Of a stretch of DNA of 64,000 bases, positions 7,422-16,101 are shown one piece after another (positions within the stretch are counted from its first letter, which is position 1; each line of letters begins with the position of its first letter). The notes under the pieces are model-generated. The model ran no database searches, was not told where the DNA came from, and saw nothing but the letters and a program-made list of their open reading frames with translations. The position numbers and the translations under genes were made by a program. This DNA comes from an uncultured Bacilli bacterium (GTDB lineage: Bacteria > Bacillota_I > Bacilli_A > RFN20 > CAG-826). Location of the stretch: positions 748,651 through 812,650 of the forward strand of contig CAKPBC010000001.1 of assembly GCA_934140155.1 (NCBI GenBank), given 5' to 3'.

Positions 7422-7694
7422 TTATTCTCCTTTTTCATTTTTATTTTTAATGTCCAATTTTTGAAAATAGCATTCGTTAACAACAATTAAAATAATTGAT
7501 ATTATTAAGAAAGCAATAAATTGAACTTTAAATTCAATTCTAAGCATCGCAATTAATAGTCCTGCGATTGCAGCAACGCTAAACCATAGCGCTACTGTTT
7601 TTTTGGATAAGCATTCTAATAATAAACTTATAATAAATATTCCTAGCCAAATAAATATATGCGTATGATAAGAAATATTAAATGCTTCTAACAT
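7422..7694 (-). CDS. Short NfeD-like membrane protein lacking the soluble domain
   Basis: 90 residues from the ATG at 7694, placed seven bases after AGGTGG; an earlier in-frame start at 7724 has no ribosome binding site. The hydrophobic part (FIWLGIFIISLLLEC, then KKTVALWFSVAAIAGLLIA and EFKVQFIAF) lines up with the membrane part of the NfeD-like protein at 1807-2280. The C-terminal beta-barrel is absent. It follows a shortened SPFH-like gene by 11 bases. This looks like a reduced paralogue of the first NfeD/SPFH pair with the gene order reversed. Confidence 0.7.
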   Translation of the reverse strand: MLEAFNISYHTHIFIWLGIFIISLLLECLSKKTVALWFSVAAIAGLLIAMLRIEFKVQFIAFLIISIILIVVNECYFQKLDIKNKNEKGE

Positions 7695-7705
7695 CATAAA
7701 ACCAC

Positions 7706-8131
7706 CTACTTTACCAAGGAACAACCAATACTAATTAATGATTCTTGTAAATTATTAATGTATTGGTCAATAGATTCATAATGATTATTTTGTAAATCAT
7801 TTACGATATCGCCATAATATTTGTGAGAGTAATGATATTCTTTAAAATCCATGATTTGTATTTTAATTCTAATTATTTTTTCACAAATTGAAATCTCAAA
7901 CTCAGTTGGTTCATTTTTATACATACCAACACGACGATAAACAAAAGGCGCAAATAAATAGAATCCAGATTTATAAGTTCCATGATATACTTCCATTTTC
8001 TCAATAATAGCGGTATATCCTTTTTTTACATGGATAAAGCAAGAAAGGAAAAAAAGTAAAGCACCAATAATAAGCGCAACAATAGCAATAATATAAAGAG
8101 AATTAATACTTAAAGACTTGTCAAATATCAT
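7706..8131 (-). CDS. Truncated SPFH/stomatin-like protein
   Basis: 141 residues against 321 in the full copy. One membrane helix (about 12-33) is followed by the start of a Band 7 domain: GYTAIIEKMEVYHGTYKSGF aligns with HTVIVQRLGKYHKTLQAGFH of the protein at 2277-3242, and YLFAPFVYRRVGMY with HMLAPIIDSKAKTV. The rest of the SPFH fold and the coiled coil are missing and replaced by about 50 unrelated polar residues. AAGGAG lies before the ATG and the frame is open, so it may be expressed in reduced form rather than be dead. Confidence 0.65.
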   Translation of the reverse strand: MIFDKSLSINSLYIIAIVALIIGALLFFLSCFIHVKKGYTAIIEKMEVYHGTYKSGFYLFAPFVYRRVGMYKNEPTEFEISICEKIIRIKIQIMDFKEYHYSHKYYGDIVNDLQNNHYESIDQYINNLQESLISIGCSLVK

Positions 8132-8211
8132 TTTTGCTTACTCCTTTCTCATATACTTTTATATATTATATCATTTTTATTCTTATCTTAAAAGTATATT
8201 GGAGGATGCAC

Positions 8212-8934
8212 ATGAAAAACATCATAAAGCATAAGCAAAAACTTAAAGGGAGAGCAAATATATTATTTCTTCATGGCTATGGCCAAAATAAAGAAATGAT
8301 GTACCCATTAGCAAAAAGAGTACAAAATACTGCAAACTATATAATTATAGATTTACCAGGTAATGAAAATAATCCTTTAAATAAGCCATATACTATTAAC
8401 GATTATGTTACTTATATTGAAGATGTATTAGATAGAGAAAACTTTATTCCAGACATTATAGTTGGTCATTCTTTTGGCGGTAAATTAGCGGGATTTTATG
8501 CTTTAAAACATCCCACTACTTTATTACTTCTTGCGCCTAGCATAATAAAACCTAGTTTTAGTATAAAAAAGTTTTTTAAAATAATGCTATATAAAATATT
8601 TAAGAACTTAAAAAAAGTAAAAATAATAAAAAATATCCCCACATTTTTAAAAGGAAGTCGCGATTATCAATCAACCAACGGAATTAATCGCCTTACATTT
8701 TTAAATATTGTAAATTCTTATTTGAATAGGAAAGAATTATCTTCTTTATCAAATGAGATTTATATCGTTTATGGAAATAGCGATCAAGAGATAACATATA
8801 AACAAATGCAAAAATTAAATAAATATTGTCCTAATTCTCATTTAATAGTCATTAATGGTGACCATTTTGCTTATCTTTTAAATGTAAATGCTATTGCAAA
8901 TTTAATATTAGCTATCATAAGGGAGACTTGCTAA
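8212..8934 (+). CDS. Alpha/beta hydrolase
   Basis: 240 residues from the ATG at 8212 (GGAGG six bases before). The frame runs further upstream to 8134, but those codons lack a binding site. Oxyanion-type HGYGQNKEMM near the start, nucleophile elbow VGHSFGG, a late acid in YGNSDQE and the final His in GDHFAYL complete a Ser-Asp-His triad in the right order. Substrate unknown. The Mur ligase gene starts two bases after its stop, so a link to cell-envelope metabolism is possible but not shown. Confidence 0.85.
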   Translation: MKNIIKHKQKLKGRANILFLHGYGQNKEMMYPLAKRVQNTANYIIIDLPGNENNPLNKPYTINDYVTYIEDVLDRENFIPDIIVGHSFGGKLAGFYALKHPTTLLLLAPSIIKPSFSIKKFFKIMLYKIFKNLKKVKIIKNIPTFLKGSRDYQSTNGINRLTFLNIVNSYLNRKELSSLSNEIYIVYGNSDQEITYKQMQKLNKYCPNSHLIVINGDHFAYLLNVNAIANLILAIIRETC

Positions 8935-8936
8935 AA

Positions 8937-10421
8937 ATGAAAATACTAATATATGTCTTATCTTATATTGTAATGATTGGATTTTTATATTTTAAAACTA
9001 GTTTATTTATAAGCCAGTATTATGATGCTCGTAGAATGATATTATTAGAAAAACAAAGATATAAAGAATGGAATAAAAATATATTAAAACTTGTGCCATT
9101 TGCTTTTTTGTTTGTTTCCTTTGGTTTTATTTTTTATAATCCATTGATAGCAAATATTTTAGTTTTAATAGCGGTGATATTTGAATTAATAGAATTAAAA
9201 AAGATTTTATTTAAATTTACTAGACGAAGTATAACTTTATTAATGTTTTCTTCTTTACTTCCGCTTATTTCTTTAATAAATATCAACTATATAACTTATT
9301 TTTTAATGTTTTTATTAATTATTTTTCAATCATCGTTAACAATTATTTCTAATTATATATTGTTACCAATAGAATTAATTATTCGTTCGCACTATATAAG
9401 GCAAGTTAAACGAAAAATTAATAACGCTAAAAATTTGAAAATTATTGCCATTACGGGAAGCTATGGTAAAACATCATTTAAAAACTATTTGTATTATTTA
9501 TTATGCGGTAAATATAATGTTTTAAAAACACCTGGTTCAGTTAATACTCCTTTAGGAATTTGTAAATTTATTAACAATAATTTAACACCTTATGAAGATA
9601 TTCTGATATTAGAATTAGGTGTTGATGCTCCGAATACAATGAAAAAGTTCTTTAAAATGTTTCGTCCAACAATTGGAATTGTTACCGCAATTGGAGAAAT
9701 GCACTTAGCTACATTTAAAACTATTGAAAATATCCAAAAAGAAAAATTAAGCTTATTTGATGAAATAAGTGATCCGAATGGTATGTTTTATAATAAAGAT
9801 TCACCATATATGGATTTAGATAAAAATTATAAAAAAGTAGCGCATCCTTATAGTCTTAATGATGTTAGTGATATAACTTATTCAATTAATGGAACAGAGT
9901 TTATATATAAAAATAACAAGTGCACAGTTAATTTGTTAGGAAAATATCAGCTTACAAATTTAATTGGGGCAATAAAAGTGTCCGAATATCTAGGTTTATC
10001 ATTTGATTATATTTTTAAAAGACTTTCTTTAATTAAACCCGAACAACATCGAATGAGTGTAACTTCGACTAATACCACTACTTACATTGATGATTCATAT
10101 AACGCTAATTACTTGGGATTAAGTGAAGCAATTAATATTGTCGGAGGTTTTAGTGGTAAAAAAGGAATTATTTTAAATGGAATAATTGAAGCAGGATCTA
10201 GTGGGGATAAACAAAACTATGAAATTGGTCAAATGCTTAAAGTATTTGATGAGATTGTTGTTTTAGCCTCAAGTAATGAAAAATTAATAGAAGGATTAGA
10301 AAAATCTAGAAAGAAATATAAGAAATGTGCCACATATCAAGAAGGCTTATTATTTTTAAAAAAGAAAAAGTTAAATTATGTTTTACTTTGTTCGCGAGCG
10401 GAAAAAGATTTTCTAAAATAG
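8937..10421 (+). CDS. MurF-like Mur ligase with N-terminal membrane domain
   Basis: 494 residues from the ATG at 8937; a TTG at 8928 is only two bases from GGGAG. The first 150 residues hold about five membrane helices instead of the usual MurF substrate-binding domain. Then comes a Mur ligase core: P-loop ITGSYGKTS (about 173-181), the EKLSLFDEI segment, PEQHRMSV and DDSYNAN of the C-terminal domain. MurF adds D-Ala-D-Ala to UDP-MurNAc-tripeptide. The next gene is D-Ala-D-Ala ligase, which makes the dipeptide, so the pair fits this step. The membrane anchor is unusual and could tether precursor synthesis to the membrane. Confidence 0.8.
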   Translation: MKILIYVLSYIVMIGFLYFKTSLFISQYYDARRMILLEKQRYKEWNKNILKLVPFAFLFVSFGFIFYNPLIANILVLIAVIFELIELKKILFKFTRRSITLLMFSSLLPLISLININYITYFLMFLLIIFQSSLTIISNYILLPIELIIRSHYIRQVKRKINNAKNLKIIAITGSYGKTSFKNYLYYLLCGKYNVLKTPGSVNTPLGICKFINNNLTPYEDILILELGVDAPNTMKKFFKMFRPTIGIVTAIGEMHLATFKTIENIQKEKLSLFDEISDPNGMFYNKDSPYMDLDKNYKKVAHPYSLNDVSDITYSINGTEFIYKNNKCTVNLLGKYQLTNLIGAIKVSEYLGLSFDYIFKRLSLIKPEQHRMSVTSTNTTTYIDDSYNANYLGLSEAINIVGGFSGKKGIILNGIIEAGSSGDKQNYEIGQMLKVFDEIVVLASSNEKLIEGLEKSRKKYKKCATYQEGLLFLKKKKLNYVLLCSRAEKDFLK

Positions 10422-10433
10422 GAGGATTTTAAT

Positions 10434-11519
10434 ATGAAAAAAGTTGCGGTTGTTTATGGTGGAGATTCATTAGAGCATGATATTTCGATTGTCACTAGTT
10501 TGTTTGTAATGGAAGAATTAAATAAACATAAAATATCTTTTATTCCTATCTACATTAGTCATGATAATATTTTTTATACTGGTAAAGCACTACTTAATAA
10601 AGATAATTATGAGAATAAACATAAGTTTATAAAAGGTGAATTTGTTTTTCGCCAAGGATATTATCAATTTAAATATGGCTTGCATTATGAAGATATTGAT
10701 GTTGCCTTACTTTGCTTTCATGGTGCAGGAACAGAAGATGGAACACTTAAAGCATTATTTGATTTTATGCATATTCCATCTACTTCTTCAAGTGTAATAG
10801 CTTCGGCTTTAATTCAAGACAAATATTATTCAAAAATTATTTTACGTAATTTAGGTGTACCAGTTGTTGATTGTTTTAAGTTATCGAAAGCTCAAGACAT
10901 AGTTATACCTGATGGATTTGACTTCCCGCTTGTAATAAAACCAAGTCATTTAGGATCTTCTATTGGTGTAAAAAAAGTTAATAATTATGATGAATATCAA
11001 AGTCACTTAAATACGGCTTTTGAATATGATGAAGAAGTAATTGTTGAAAAGGTTGTGCCAAATTTAAAAGAATTAAATATTGCTATTTTAGGTGATAATA
11101 TTAAACAAGTTATTAGCGATATAGAGTTAGTAAATATGGAAGATAAAATATTAACTTTTAAAGATAAATATGAGTTATTTCAATCAAAGTATTCTGGGCA
11201 TATCATTCCTGCTCGAATAACTAAAAATCTTCAAAATGAAATTAAAGAATATGCCACTAAAGCATTTAAAGAATTTAATTGCTTGGGTGTAGTAAGATTT
11301 GATTTTTTATATGATACTAAAAACAAAAAACTATACTTAAATGAAATAAACTCTATTCCTGGATCGTTAAGCTATTATTTATTTAAAAATCAAAAGATAA
11401 CTATGGTAGATATAGTTAATAAATTATGTGACATTGCTAGAAAAGAATATAATCATAAACGAACATTAATTACAAATTATGAATGTTCATCATTAAAAAC
11501 TATTGCGATGAAAAAATAG
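10434..11519 (+). CDS. ddl: D-alanine-D-alanine ligase
   Basis: 361 residues, the normal Ddl length. ATP-grasp enzyme joining two D-alanines in the cytoplasm for peptidoglycan. Motifs: VVYGGDSLEHDISIVTS at the N-terminus, HGAGTEDGTLKALFDF, IKPSHLGSSIGVKK for ATP binding, and VRFDFLYD with LNEINSIPGS for metal binding and catalysis. AGGAGG precedes the ATG, and the gene starts 12 bases after the MurF-like ligase. Its presence shows that this organism builds a wall, unlike true Mollicutes. Confidence 0.93.
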   Translation: MKKVAVVYGGDSLEHDISIVTSLFVMEELNKHKISFIPIYISHDNIFYTGKALLNKDNYENKHKFIKGEFVFRQGYYQFKYGLHYEDIDVALLCFHGAGTEDGTLKALFDFMHIPSTSSSVIASALIQDKYYSKIILRNLGVPVVDCFKLSKAQDIVIPDGFDFPLVIKPSHLGSSIGVKKVNNYDEYQSHLNTAFEYDEEVIVEKVVPNLKELNIAILGDNIKQVISDIELVNMEDKILTFKDKYELFQSKYSGHIIPARITKNLQNEIKEYATKAFKEFNCLGVVRFDFLYDTKNKKLYLNEINSIPGSLSYYLFKNQKITMVDIVNKLCDIARKEYNHKRTLITNYECSSLKTIAMKK

Positions 11520-11581
11520 AAATCACTTAATAAAACGCCTTTTATATGCTAAACTAATAATAGTTTATAGGAGGAAAAATT

Positions 11582-12280
11582 ATGTCTACACCACATATTG
11601 GCGCGAACGCGAACGACTTTGCAAAAACAGTATTGATGCCAGGAGATCCTTTACGTGCAAAATTTATTGCTGATACATTTTTAACTGATGTTAAATTAGT
11701 AACTTCAGTAAGAAATATCTTTGGATACACTGGCTACTATAAAGGAAAAAAAGTTTCAGTTATGGCTTCTGGCATGGGAATGCCTTCAATTGGAATTTAT
11801 TCTTATGAACTTTATAAATATTATAACGTGGAAACTATTATCCGTATTGGTACTTGTGGATCTTACAAAGAATATATTAATTTATTTGATGTGTTAATTT
11901 GTTCGGGTGCTTGTACAAACTCTAATTGGGCAAAACAATATGGAATTGATGGCGTTTATAGCGCTATTTCGGATTTTGAATTAACTAAAGCGGCTTATGA
12001 TAAAGCAAAAGAACTTAATATCCCAGTTCACGTTGGTAATATTTTATCAAGTGATAATTTCTATAATGATAATTCTTGGAAAAAATGGGCGGAAATGGGT
12101 TGCATGGGTGTGGAAATGGAATCATACGCTCTATATGCCACAGCAGCAAATTTAGGCAAGAAAGCATTATGTTTATTAAGTGTTACCGATCATTTTATTA
12201 AGGAAGGAAAAGCAACTGCTGAAGAACGTCAATTGAATCTTAAGAAAATGATTGAGATTGCTTTAGAGATTGCTGAATAA
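11582..12280 (+). CDS. deoD: Purine nucleoside phosphorylase
   Basis: 232 residues, hexameric DeoD type. It splits purine (deoxy)ribonucleosides with phosphate to base and sugar-1-phosphate. Motifs: STPHIGA at the start, MPGDPLRAKFIA for phosphate binding, GMGMPSIGIYSYEL, RIGTCGS, and VEMESYALYA with LSVTDH near the end. AGGAGG precedes the ATG. The gene after it starts two bases past its stop and has no clear ribosome binding site, which suggests coupling. Confidence 0.95.
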   Translation: MSTPHIGANANDFAKTVLMPGDPLRAKFIADTFLTDVKLVTSVRNIFGYTGYYKGKKVSVMASGMGMPSIGIYSYELYKYYNVETIIRIGTCGSYKEYINLFDVLICSGACTNSNWAKQYGIDGVYSAISDFELTKAAYDKAKELNIPVHVGNILSSDNFYNDNSWKKWAEMGCMGVEMESYALYATAANLGKKALCLLSVTDHFIKEGKATAEERQLNLKKMIEIALEIAE

Positions 12281-12282
12281 TT

Positions 12283-12885
12283 ATGACGCCAGAATTAACA
12301 ATTGCTTTAATTGTTATTGCAATCGTATTAGCGATTTATTTATTAATATCTTATCCGCTAAATAAATATTTATATCGTCGTTTCTTTCGCTATAAATATT
12401 ATCGTACTATTTATAAAATCGTTAATAAAAAAGATTATCGTCTTATTAACAACTTCTATTTTAAAATAGATGAAAATAGTCAAGCTCATTTTGATCATCT
12501 ACTATTTGGTGAAAAATATATTTATTGCATCACTGACAAATATTGGACAATGGGAATTGTGGGAAAACCGCATGATGAGTCATGGCTATTATGCAAAACG
12601 AAAGATAAAAGAACATATATCGATAATCCGTTATTAAAAAATGATATAAGAGAAGAAAAACTTTCTCTTATAAGTGGCATTGAACGAGATATGTTTGTTT
12701 CGATTATTATTGTTAATAATGATTGTGTCGTAAATGAAAGTATTGAATTTAATAAACATAACATTATTGTTAAAGAAAAAAATCTTGCTAAAGCAATTGC
12801 AAGATTTGAAAATGAAGATATTGGAAAAATCAATGAAGAACAACTTCAAAAAGCTATATTTGATTTAAATAAAATTAAGTTTTAA
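12283..12885 (+). CDS. Membrane-anchored NERD-like protein
   Basis: 200 residues: one N-terminal membrane helix (about 5-27), a basic Tyr/Arg-rich stretch, then a segment DHLLFGEKYIYCITDKYWTMG that matches the core of the NERD (nuclease-related) domain, where DH..hG..giyvIetK is typical. The rest is poorly conserved, and the Lys of the NERD core is Asp-Lys-Tyr here. No activity can be claimed. Expressed with deoD by read-through or coupling. Confidence 0.6.
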   Translation: MTPELTIALIVIAIVLAIYLLISYPLNKYLYRRFFRYKYYRTIYKIVNKKDYRLINNFYFKIDENSQAHFDHLLFGEKYIYCITDKYWTMGIVGKPHDESWLLCKTKDKRTYIDNPLLKNDIREEKLSLISGIERDMFVSIIIVNNDCVVNESIEFNKHNIIVKEKNLAKAIARFENEDIGKINEEQLQKAIFDLNKIKF

Positions 12886-12914
12886 AAAAACTGCTCGTGT
12901 GAAGCAGTTTTTTA
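12884..12914 (+). terminator. Bidirectional terminator
   Basis: AAAAAAACTGCT, loop, AGCAGTTTTTT. It ends the deoD unit and overlaps the stop of the convergent DUF378 gene. Confidence 0.9.
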
Positions 12915-13163
12915 ATTAGTAGCTCTTTTTCTTGGATAGTCGTCATTCTTATATTCATATTCACGATTTTCATCAAGTGGCATGAATAATAAGAGAATAT
13001 TTATGAGGGCAGAAACCGCTACAACAATATAGATGATTCTTGTAACAACACTTCCGGCTCCAAATATCGCTTCTACTAGATTAAAGTCAAAAATTCCAAC
13101 TAATCCCCAGTTAATACCACCAATAATTGTAAAAACAAGAGCGATTTTCTCTAAGACGTTCAT
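12912..13163 (-). CDS. DUF378 small membrane protein
   Basis: 83 residues from the ATG at 13163, which GGAGG precedes; an earlier start at 13196 lacks one. The DUF378 (YuzA-like) pattern is clear: IALVFTIIGGINWGLVGIF with the NWGL motif, then NLVEAIFG, and a second membrane helix (VSALINILLLFMP). Two-helix inner membrane protein, function unknown. Charged C-terminal tail. Confidence 0.88.
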   Translation of the reverse strand: MNVLEKIALVFTIIGGINWGLVGIFDFNLVEAIFGAGSVVTRIIYIVVAVSALINILLLFMPLDENREYEYKNDDYPRKRATN

Positions 13164-13259
13164 AGTTAACCTCCAATTCACTATTAATATGTGCAAAAAA
13201 TTTAAAATTATTCATTCTATTTTAAATACTAGCATCATAAATAATAAGGAGGTGGAATT

Positions 13260-14267
13260 ATGTTAAAGAAAATTATTATAGGTGTTATTGTATTAGGAGT
13301 GATTGTTTTAGCGGGATGGAAGCTGTTCTTTTCTAAAAGCGATATTTCTTCCGCATTAGAAAAAAAGACTAGTGACTTAACTTGTTATCACATGGAATTA
13401 ACTATGGACATGGAAAATGGCGATAATACAAGAAATTACTTTGTCACAACTGATTATCAAAAAACAGATGATGGAGATAACTTCCGTGTATCTATTAAAG
13501 ATCAAAATGTTAATCAAGAACAAATCATTATTAAAAATAAAGATGGTGTATTTGTTTTAACACCAACTTTAAATCAAGTTTATAAGTTCAATAGCGGTTG
13601 GCCAACAAATTCACCAAAACCATATTTATATCAATCAATATTAAGTGGATTTGAAGCAAAACATGATATTAAAAAAGTTGATGATGGCTACATTTTATCA
13701 ACAAATCCAACTTATAAAAATAATCCGACTTGGATTAAACAAGATACAAAGCTTACTAGTGAGTTAGCTCCGCAATATATTAATATTTATGGCGCTAATA
13801 ACGAGGCTTTAGTTAAAATTAATTTCTCTAAAGTTGATTTTAGTCCAAAATTTGAAGAGGGATATTTTGAAGTTAAAAACAATATGGATACATCAAGAAG
13901 TAATTTGAGTGAAAGTACTTCTAAAGGTGATCAAGAATTCCCAATGTATCCAACAGGTGCCAATATTAGTGCTACAATGAAAGAAGAAACAACAAGCACT
14001 ATTGATGGTAGCGAAGTTGTTATATTAGTATATGAAGGCGAAGATGCCTTTACAGTGGTGCAATCAATCATTGAGCCGAATAAAGAGATGGTTGTAAGTG
14101 AAATAGATGGCACTTTAGAAAGTGTTCTTACCGGTGTAGCATATTCTAAAAACAATTACTTAATTTATGTGGAAAATAATATTAAATATTCAATTTATTC
14201 TAAAGCCTTGACAATATCAGAAAAAATCGAAGTCGCAGAAGGTATGGAATATAGCATTATGAAATAG
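13260..14267 (+). CDS. Membrane-anchored LolA-like (YdcC/GerS-type) protein
   Basis: 335 residues: an N-terminal membrane anchor (about 4-25) without a lipobox, then an extracytoplasmic beta-rich domain whose opening (LTCYHMELTMDMENGDN) and later DEP-like strands (NQEQIIIKNKDGVFVLTPTLNQ) resemble the LolA-fold proteins YdcC and GerS of spore formers. In Bacillus ydcC is sporulation-controlled and in Clostridioides GerS is needed for germination, but distant homologues exist in non-spore-formers. Perfect AAGGAGGTGG before the ATG. It ends at a UUCG-loop terminator. Family placement is by pattern only. Confidence 0.6.
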   Translation: MLKKIIIGVIVLGVIVLAGWKLFFSKSDISSALEKKTSDLTCYHMELTMDMENGDNTRNYFVTTDYQKTDDGDNFRVSIKDQNVNQEQIIIKNKDGVFVLTPTLNQVYKFNSGWPTNSPKPYLYQSILSGFEAKHDIKKVDDGYILSTNPTYKNNPTWIKQDTKLTSELAPQYINIYGANNEALVKINFSKVDFSPKFEEGYFEVKNNMDTSRSNLSESTSKGDQEFPMYPTGANISATMKEETTSTIDGSEVVILVYEGEDAFTVVQSIIEPNKEMVVSEIDGTLESVLTGVAYSKNNYLIYVENNIKYSIYSKALTISEKIEVAEGMEYSIMK

Positions 14268-14294
14268 TTGTGCTTCGGCGCAACTTTTCTTTTG
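14264..14294 (+). terminator. UUCG-tetraloop terminator
   Basis: AGTTGTGC-TTCG-GCGCAACT followed by TTTTCTTTT. Confidence 0.85.
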
Positions 14295-14370
14295 TCTTTT
14301 AAAATATTTCTTCTTTACTTGATTATAATATAAAAATAATTTATATTATAGTTCGAATCGAGGTTATTTT

Positions 14371-15399
14371 ATGGATGAAGTATTTAAAAAAGCAAAAGAA
14401 AAAAAAGTAAAATATCGTGGTCCAATTTATGCAATGGTTTTTGGGTTTATCATTACTTGTTTTATTACTATTTTTCTTGATGCTTTAATTGGTTATATAG
14501 CGATTATTTTATTTCCTTTTTTAGTATTACCTTACTTTATTGCTATGCAAATGACAATTATACAACTTGAAAATTTACCATTTAATCGCAAAACATTTAA
14601 TTCGGCGATGCGTTTAGGATTTTTCCCTAATTGTCGCATTCCATTTCGCACATTAGCTAATGTTTTGCTTGCTTTATTGATTTATGCTCTTGTTAGTAGT
14701 TTAACTTTAGGAATTTTATATTTAACTCCAACTTATAATGAATACATTTCTCAACTAATCTTAGTCATTCAGAATTCTGATGCTCAAAATATTTATAGTA
14801 ATATCAGTGCTTTTGCTAATAATGATGTTGAAACATATAACTTCGTAATGTATTTAACCACTACAATTGGTTATGGTGCAGGATTTATGTTCTTTATTTA
14901 CAAAATGCTTCATAATGCTTTGTATGCTTTATGTAGAATAAGTGCTTCGCTTCCTAATGGCAAAGATAAGCCAATATTTAAAGATGTATTTCCACATTAT
15001 AAAAATCAGTATTATAACATTGTTTATGGTAAAGAATGGTATAAAATCATCTTAATACCTCTTCTATTTGCTGGTGGAGTTGTATTATGTTATTTCACTA
15101 ATTTATTAAATTTTGCTATTCCAGTCAGTTGTGCTTTAAGCGTAATTGGAATTGCTATTCTTCTTCCGGATTTATTGCTTATTCAAGAAAACACATATGC
15201 AGCGATGTTTGATGAATTAAGTGCAGGCAATTTTAATAATATGAATAAAATATATAAACAAATGCGTTCTAGTGATAACTTAACGGAAGAGCAAAAACAA
15301 GAATTAGATAATTTCATTAATCACTTAAAAGATGTGATTGATGGAGAAAAAAATAATGAAAATAAAGAAGATAAAGGCGATAATGATAAAAAGGAATAG
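14371..15399 (+). CDS. Polytopic membrane protein of unknown function
   Basis: 342 residues with about six membrane helices (around 20-40, 43-65, 97-118, 155-180, 222-245, 250-275), an N-terminal Lys-rich cytoplasmic stretch and a C-terminal tail made almost wholly of Asp, Glu, Lys and Asn. GAGGT lies before the ATG and TATAAT at 14324-14329. No family recognised. It stands alone between two terminators. Confidence 0.65.
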   Translation: MDEVFKKAKEKKVKYRGPIYAMVFGFIITCFITIFLDALIGYIAIILFPFLVLPYFIAMQMTIIQLENLPFNRKTFNSAMRLGFFPNCRIPFRTLANVLLALLIYALVSSLTLGILYLTPTYNEYISQLILVIQNSDAQNIYSNISAFANNDVETYNFVMYLTTTIGYGAGFMFFIYKMLHNALYALCRISASLPNGKDKPIFKDVFPHYKNQYYNIVYGKEWYKIILIPLLFAGGVVLCYFTNLLNFAIPVSCALSVIGIAILLPDLLLIQENTYAAMFDELSAGNFNNMNKIYKQMRSSDNLTEEQKQELDNFINHLKDVIDGEKNNENKEDKGDNDKKE

Positions 15400-15418
15400 C
15401 GGCGCTACTCCTTTTTTA
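15387..15418 (+). terminator. Bidirectional terminator
   Basis: AAGGAATAGC-GGC-GCTACTCCTTTTTT hairpin with one mismatch, between convergent genes. Confidence 0.75.
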
Positions 15419-15422
15419 TTAA

Positions 15423-15749
15423 CTATAGTTTATTATATTTTGTTGATTTACCTTTGCATTTATTAACGGGGTATTTTAAAGCATTTTTCTTTAATTTAGT
15501 TAATACAATATCTTTTATATCAAGATTTAAAACAGTAGCCATTTGAATGCAATAATTTATTACATCGGCAAGCTCTTCTTTAACATTTTCCCTATTAAAA
15601 TTAACTTCATCCCATTGAAAGCATTCTAATAATTCATTTGCTTCAATCGATATTGATTTTGCTAAATTGGCTGGTGTATGAAATTGATTCCAATCTCTTT
15701 GCTCAACAAAATCTTTAATTTCTTTTGTTAGTTCTTCTAATGAATCCAT
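15423..15749 (-). CDS. MazG-like nucleotide pyrophosphohydrolase (dCTPase/RS21-C6 type)
   Basis: 108 residues. All-alpha NTP-PPase with the metal-binding pattern EANELLECFQW and, later, EELADVINYC, as in the MazG-like/DCTPP1 group that hydrolyses non-canonical or excess nucleoside triphosphates to monophosphates. The DWNQFHTPANLAKSISIEA segment is typical of this subgroup. GGAGG precedes the ATG. Last gene of the tcdA operon, 14 bases after a second MazG-type gene of a different subfamily. Confidence 0.88.
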   Translation of the reverse strand: MDSLEELTKEIKDFVEQRDWNQFHTPANLAKSISIEANELLECFQWDEVNFNRENVKEELADVINYCIQMATVLNLDIKDIVLTKLKKNALKYPVNKCKGKSTKYNKL

Positions 15750-15763
15750 ATTATTACCTCCAC

Positions 15764-16099
15764 TTATAAATCTTTTTTATCACGATTAATGGATTTGCTT
15801 TGATTAAATCCATTTGGATATCTTTTTTCTAATTTTTCAATATTCATCTTAAAAACGTCATCTAAATTCATATCAATTGCATGAGCGGCTTCTGCTAAAT
15901 ACCAAGCAATATCACCTAATTCTTTAGCAAAGCGTTCTTTATCTAACTCGTGTCCTTGATACAGATGTTTTTTTACTAAGTCAATAGCTTCTCCTGATTC
16001 TCCACATAATCCCATCACACTATTAATCAGTATGTCCTTTTTATCAAGATCTTTATTTAATGTACGGAGAGCAAGTTTTTGATATTCATTAATTTCCAT
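15764..16099 (-). CDS. MazG family nucleotide pyrophosphohydrolase
   Basis: 111 residues with GLCGESGEAIDLVKK and KELGDIAWYLAEAA, the paired metal-binding ESGE and ELGD motifs of single-domain MazG proteins. The ending KRYPNGF is also common in the family. It likely clears damaged nucleotides. The start lies two bases after the TtcA-like gene and no strong ribosome binding site is seen, so coupling is probable. Confidence 0.87.
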   Translation of the reverse strand: MEINEYQKLALRTLNKDLDKKDILINSVMGLCGESGEAIDLVKKHLYQGHELDKERFAKELGDIAWYLAEAAHAIDMNLDDVFKMNIEKLEKRYPNGFNQSKSINRDKKDL

Positions 16100-16101
16100 A
16101 A

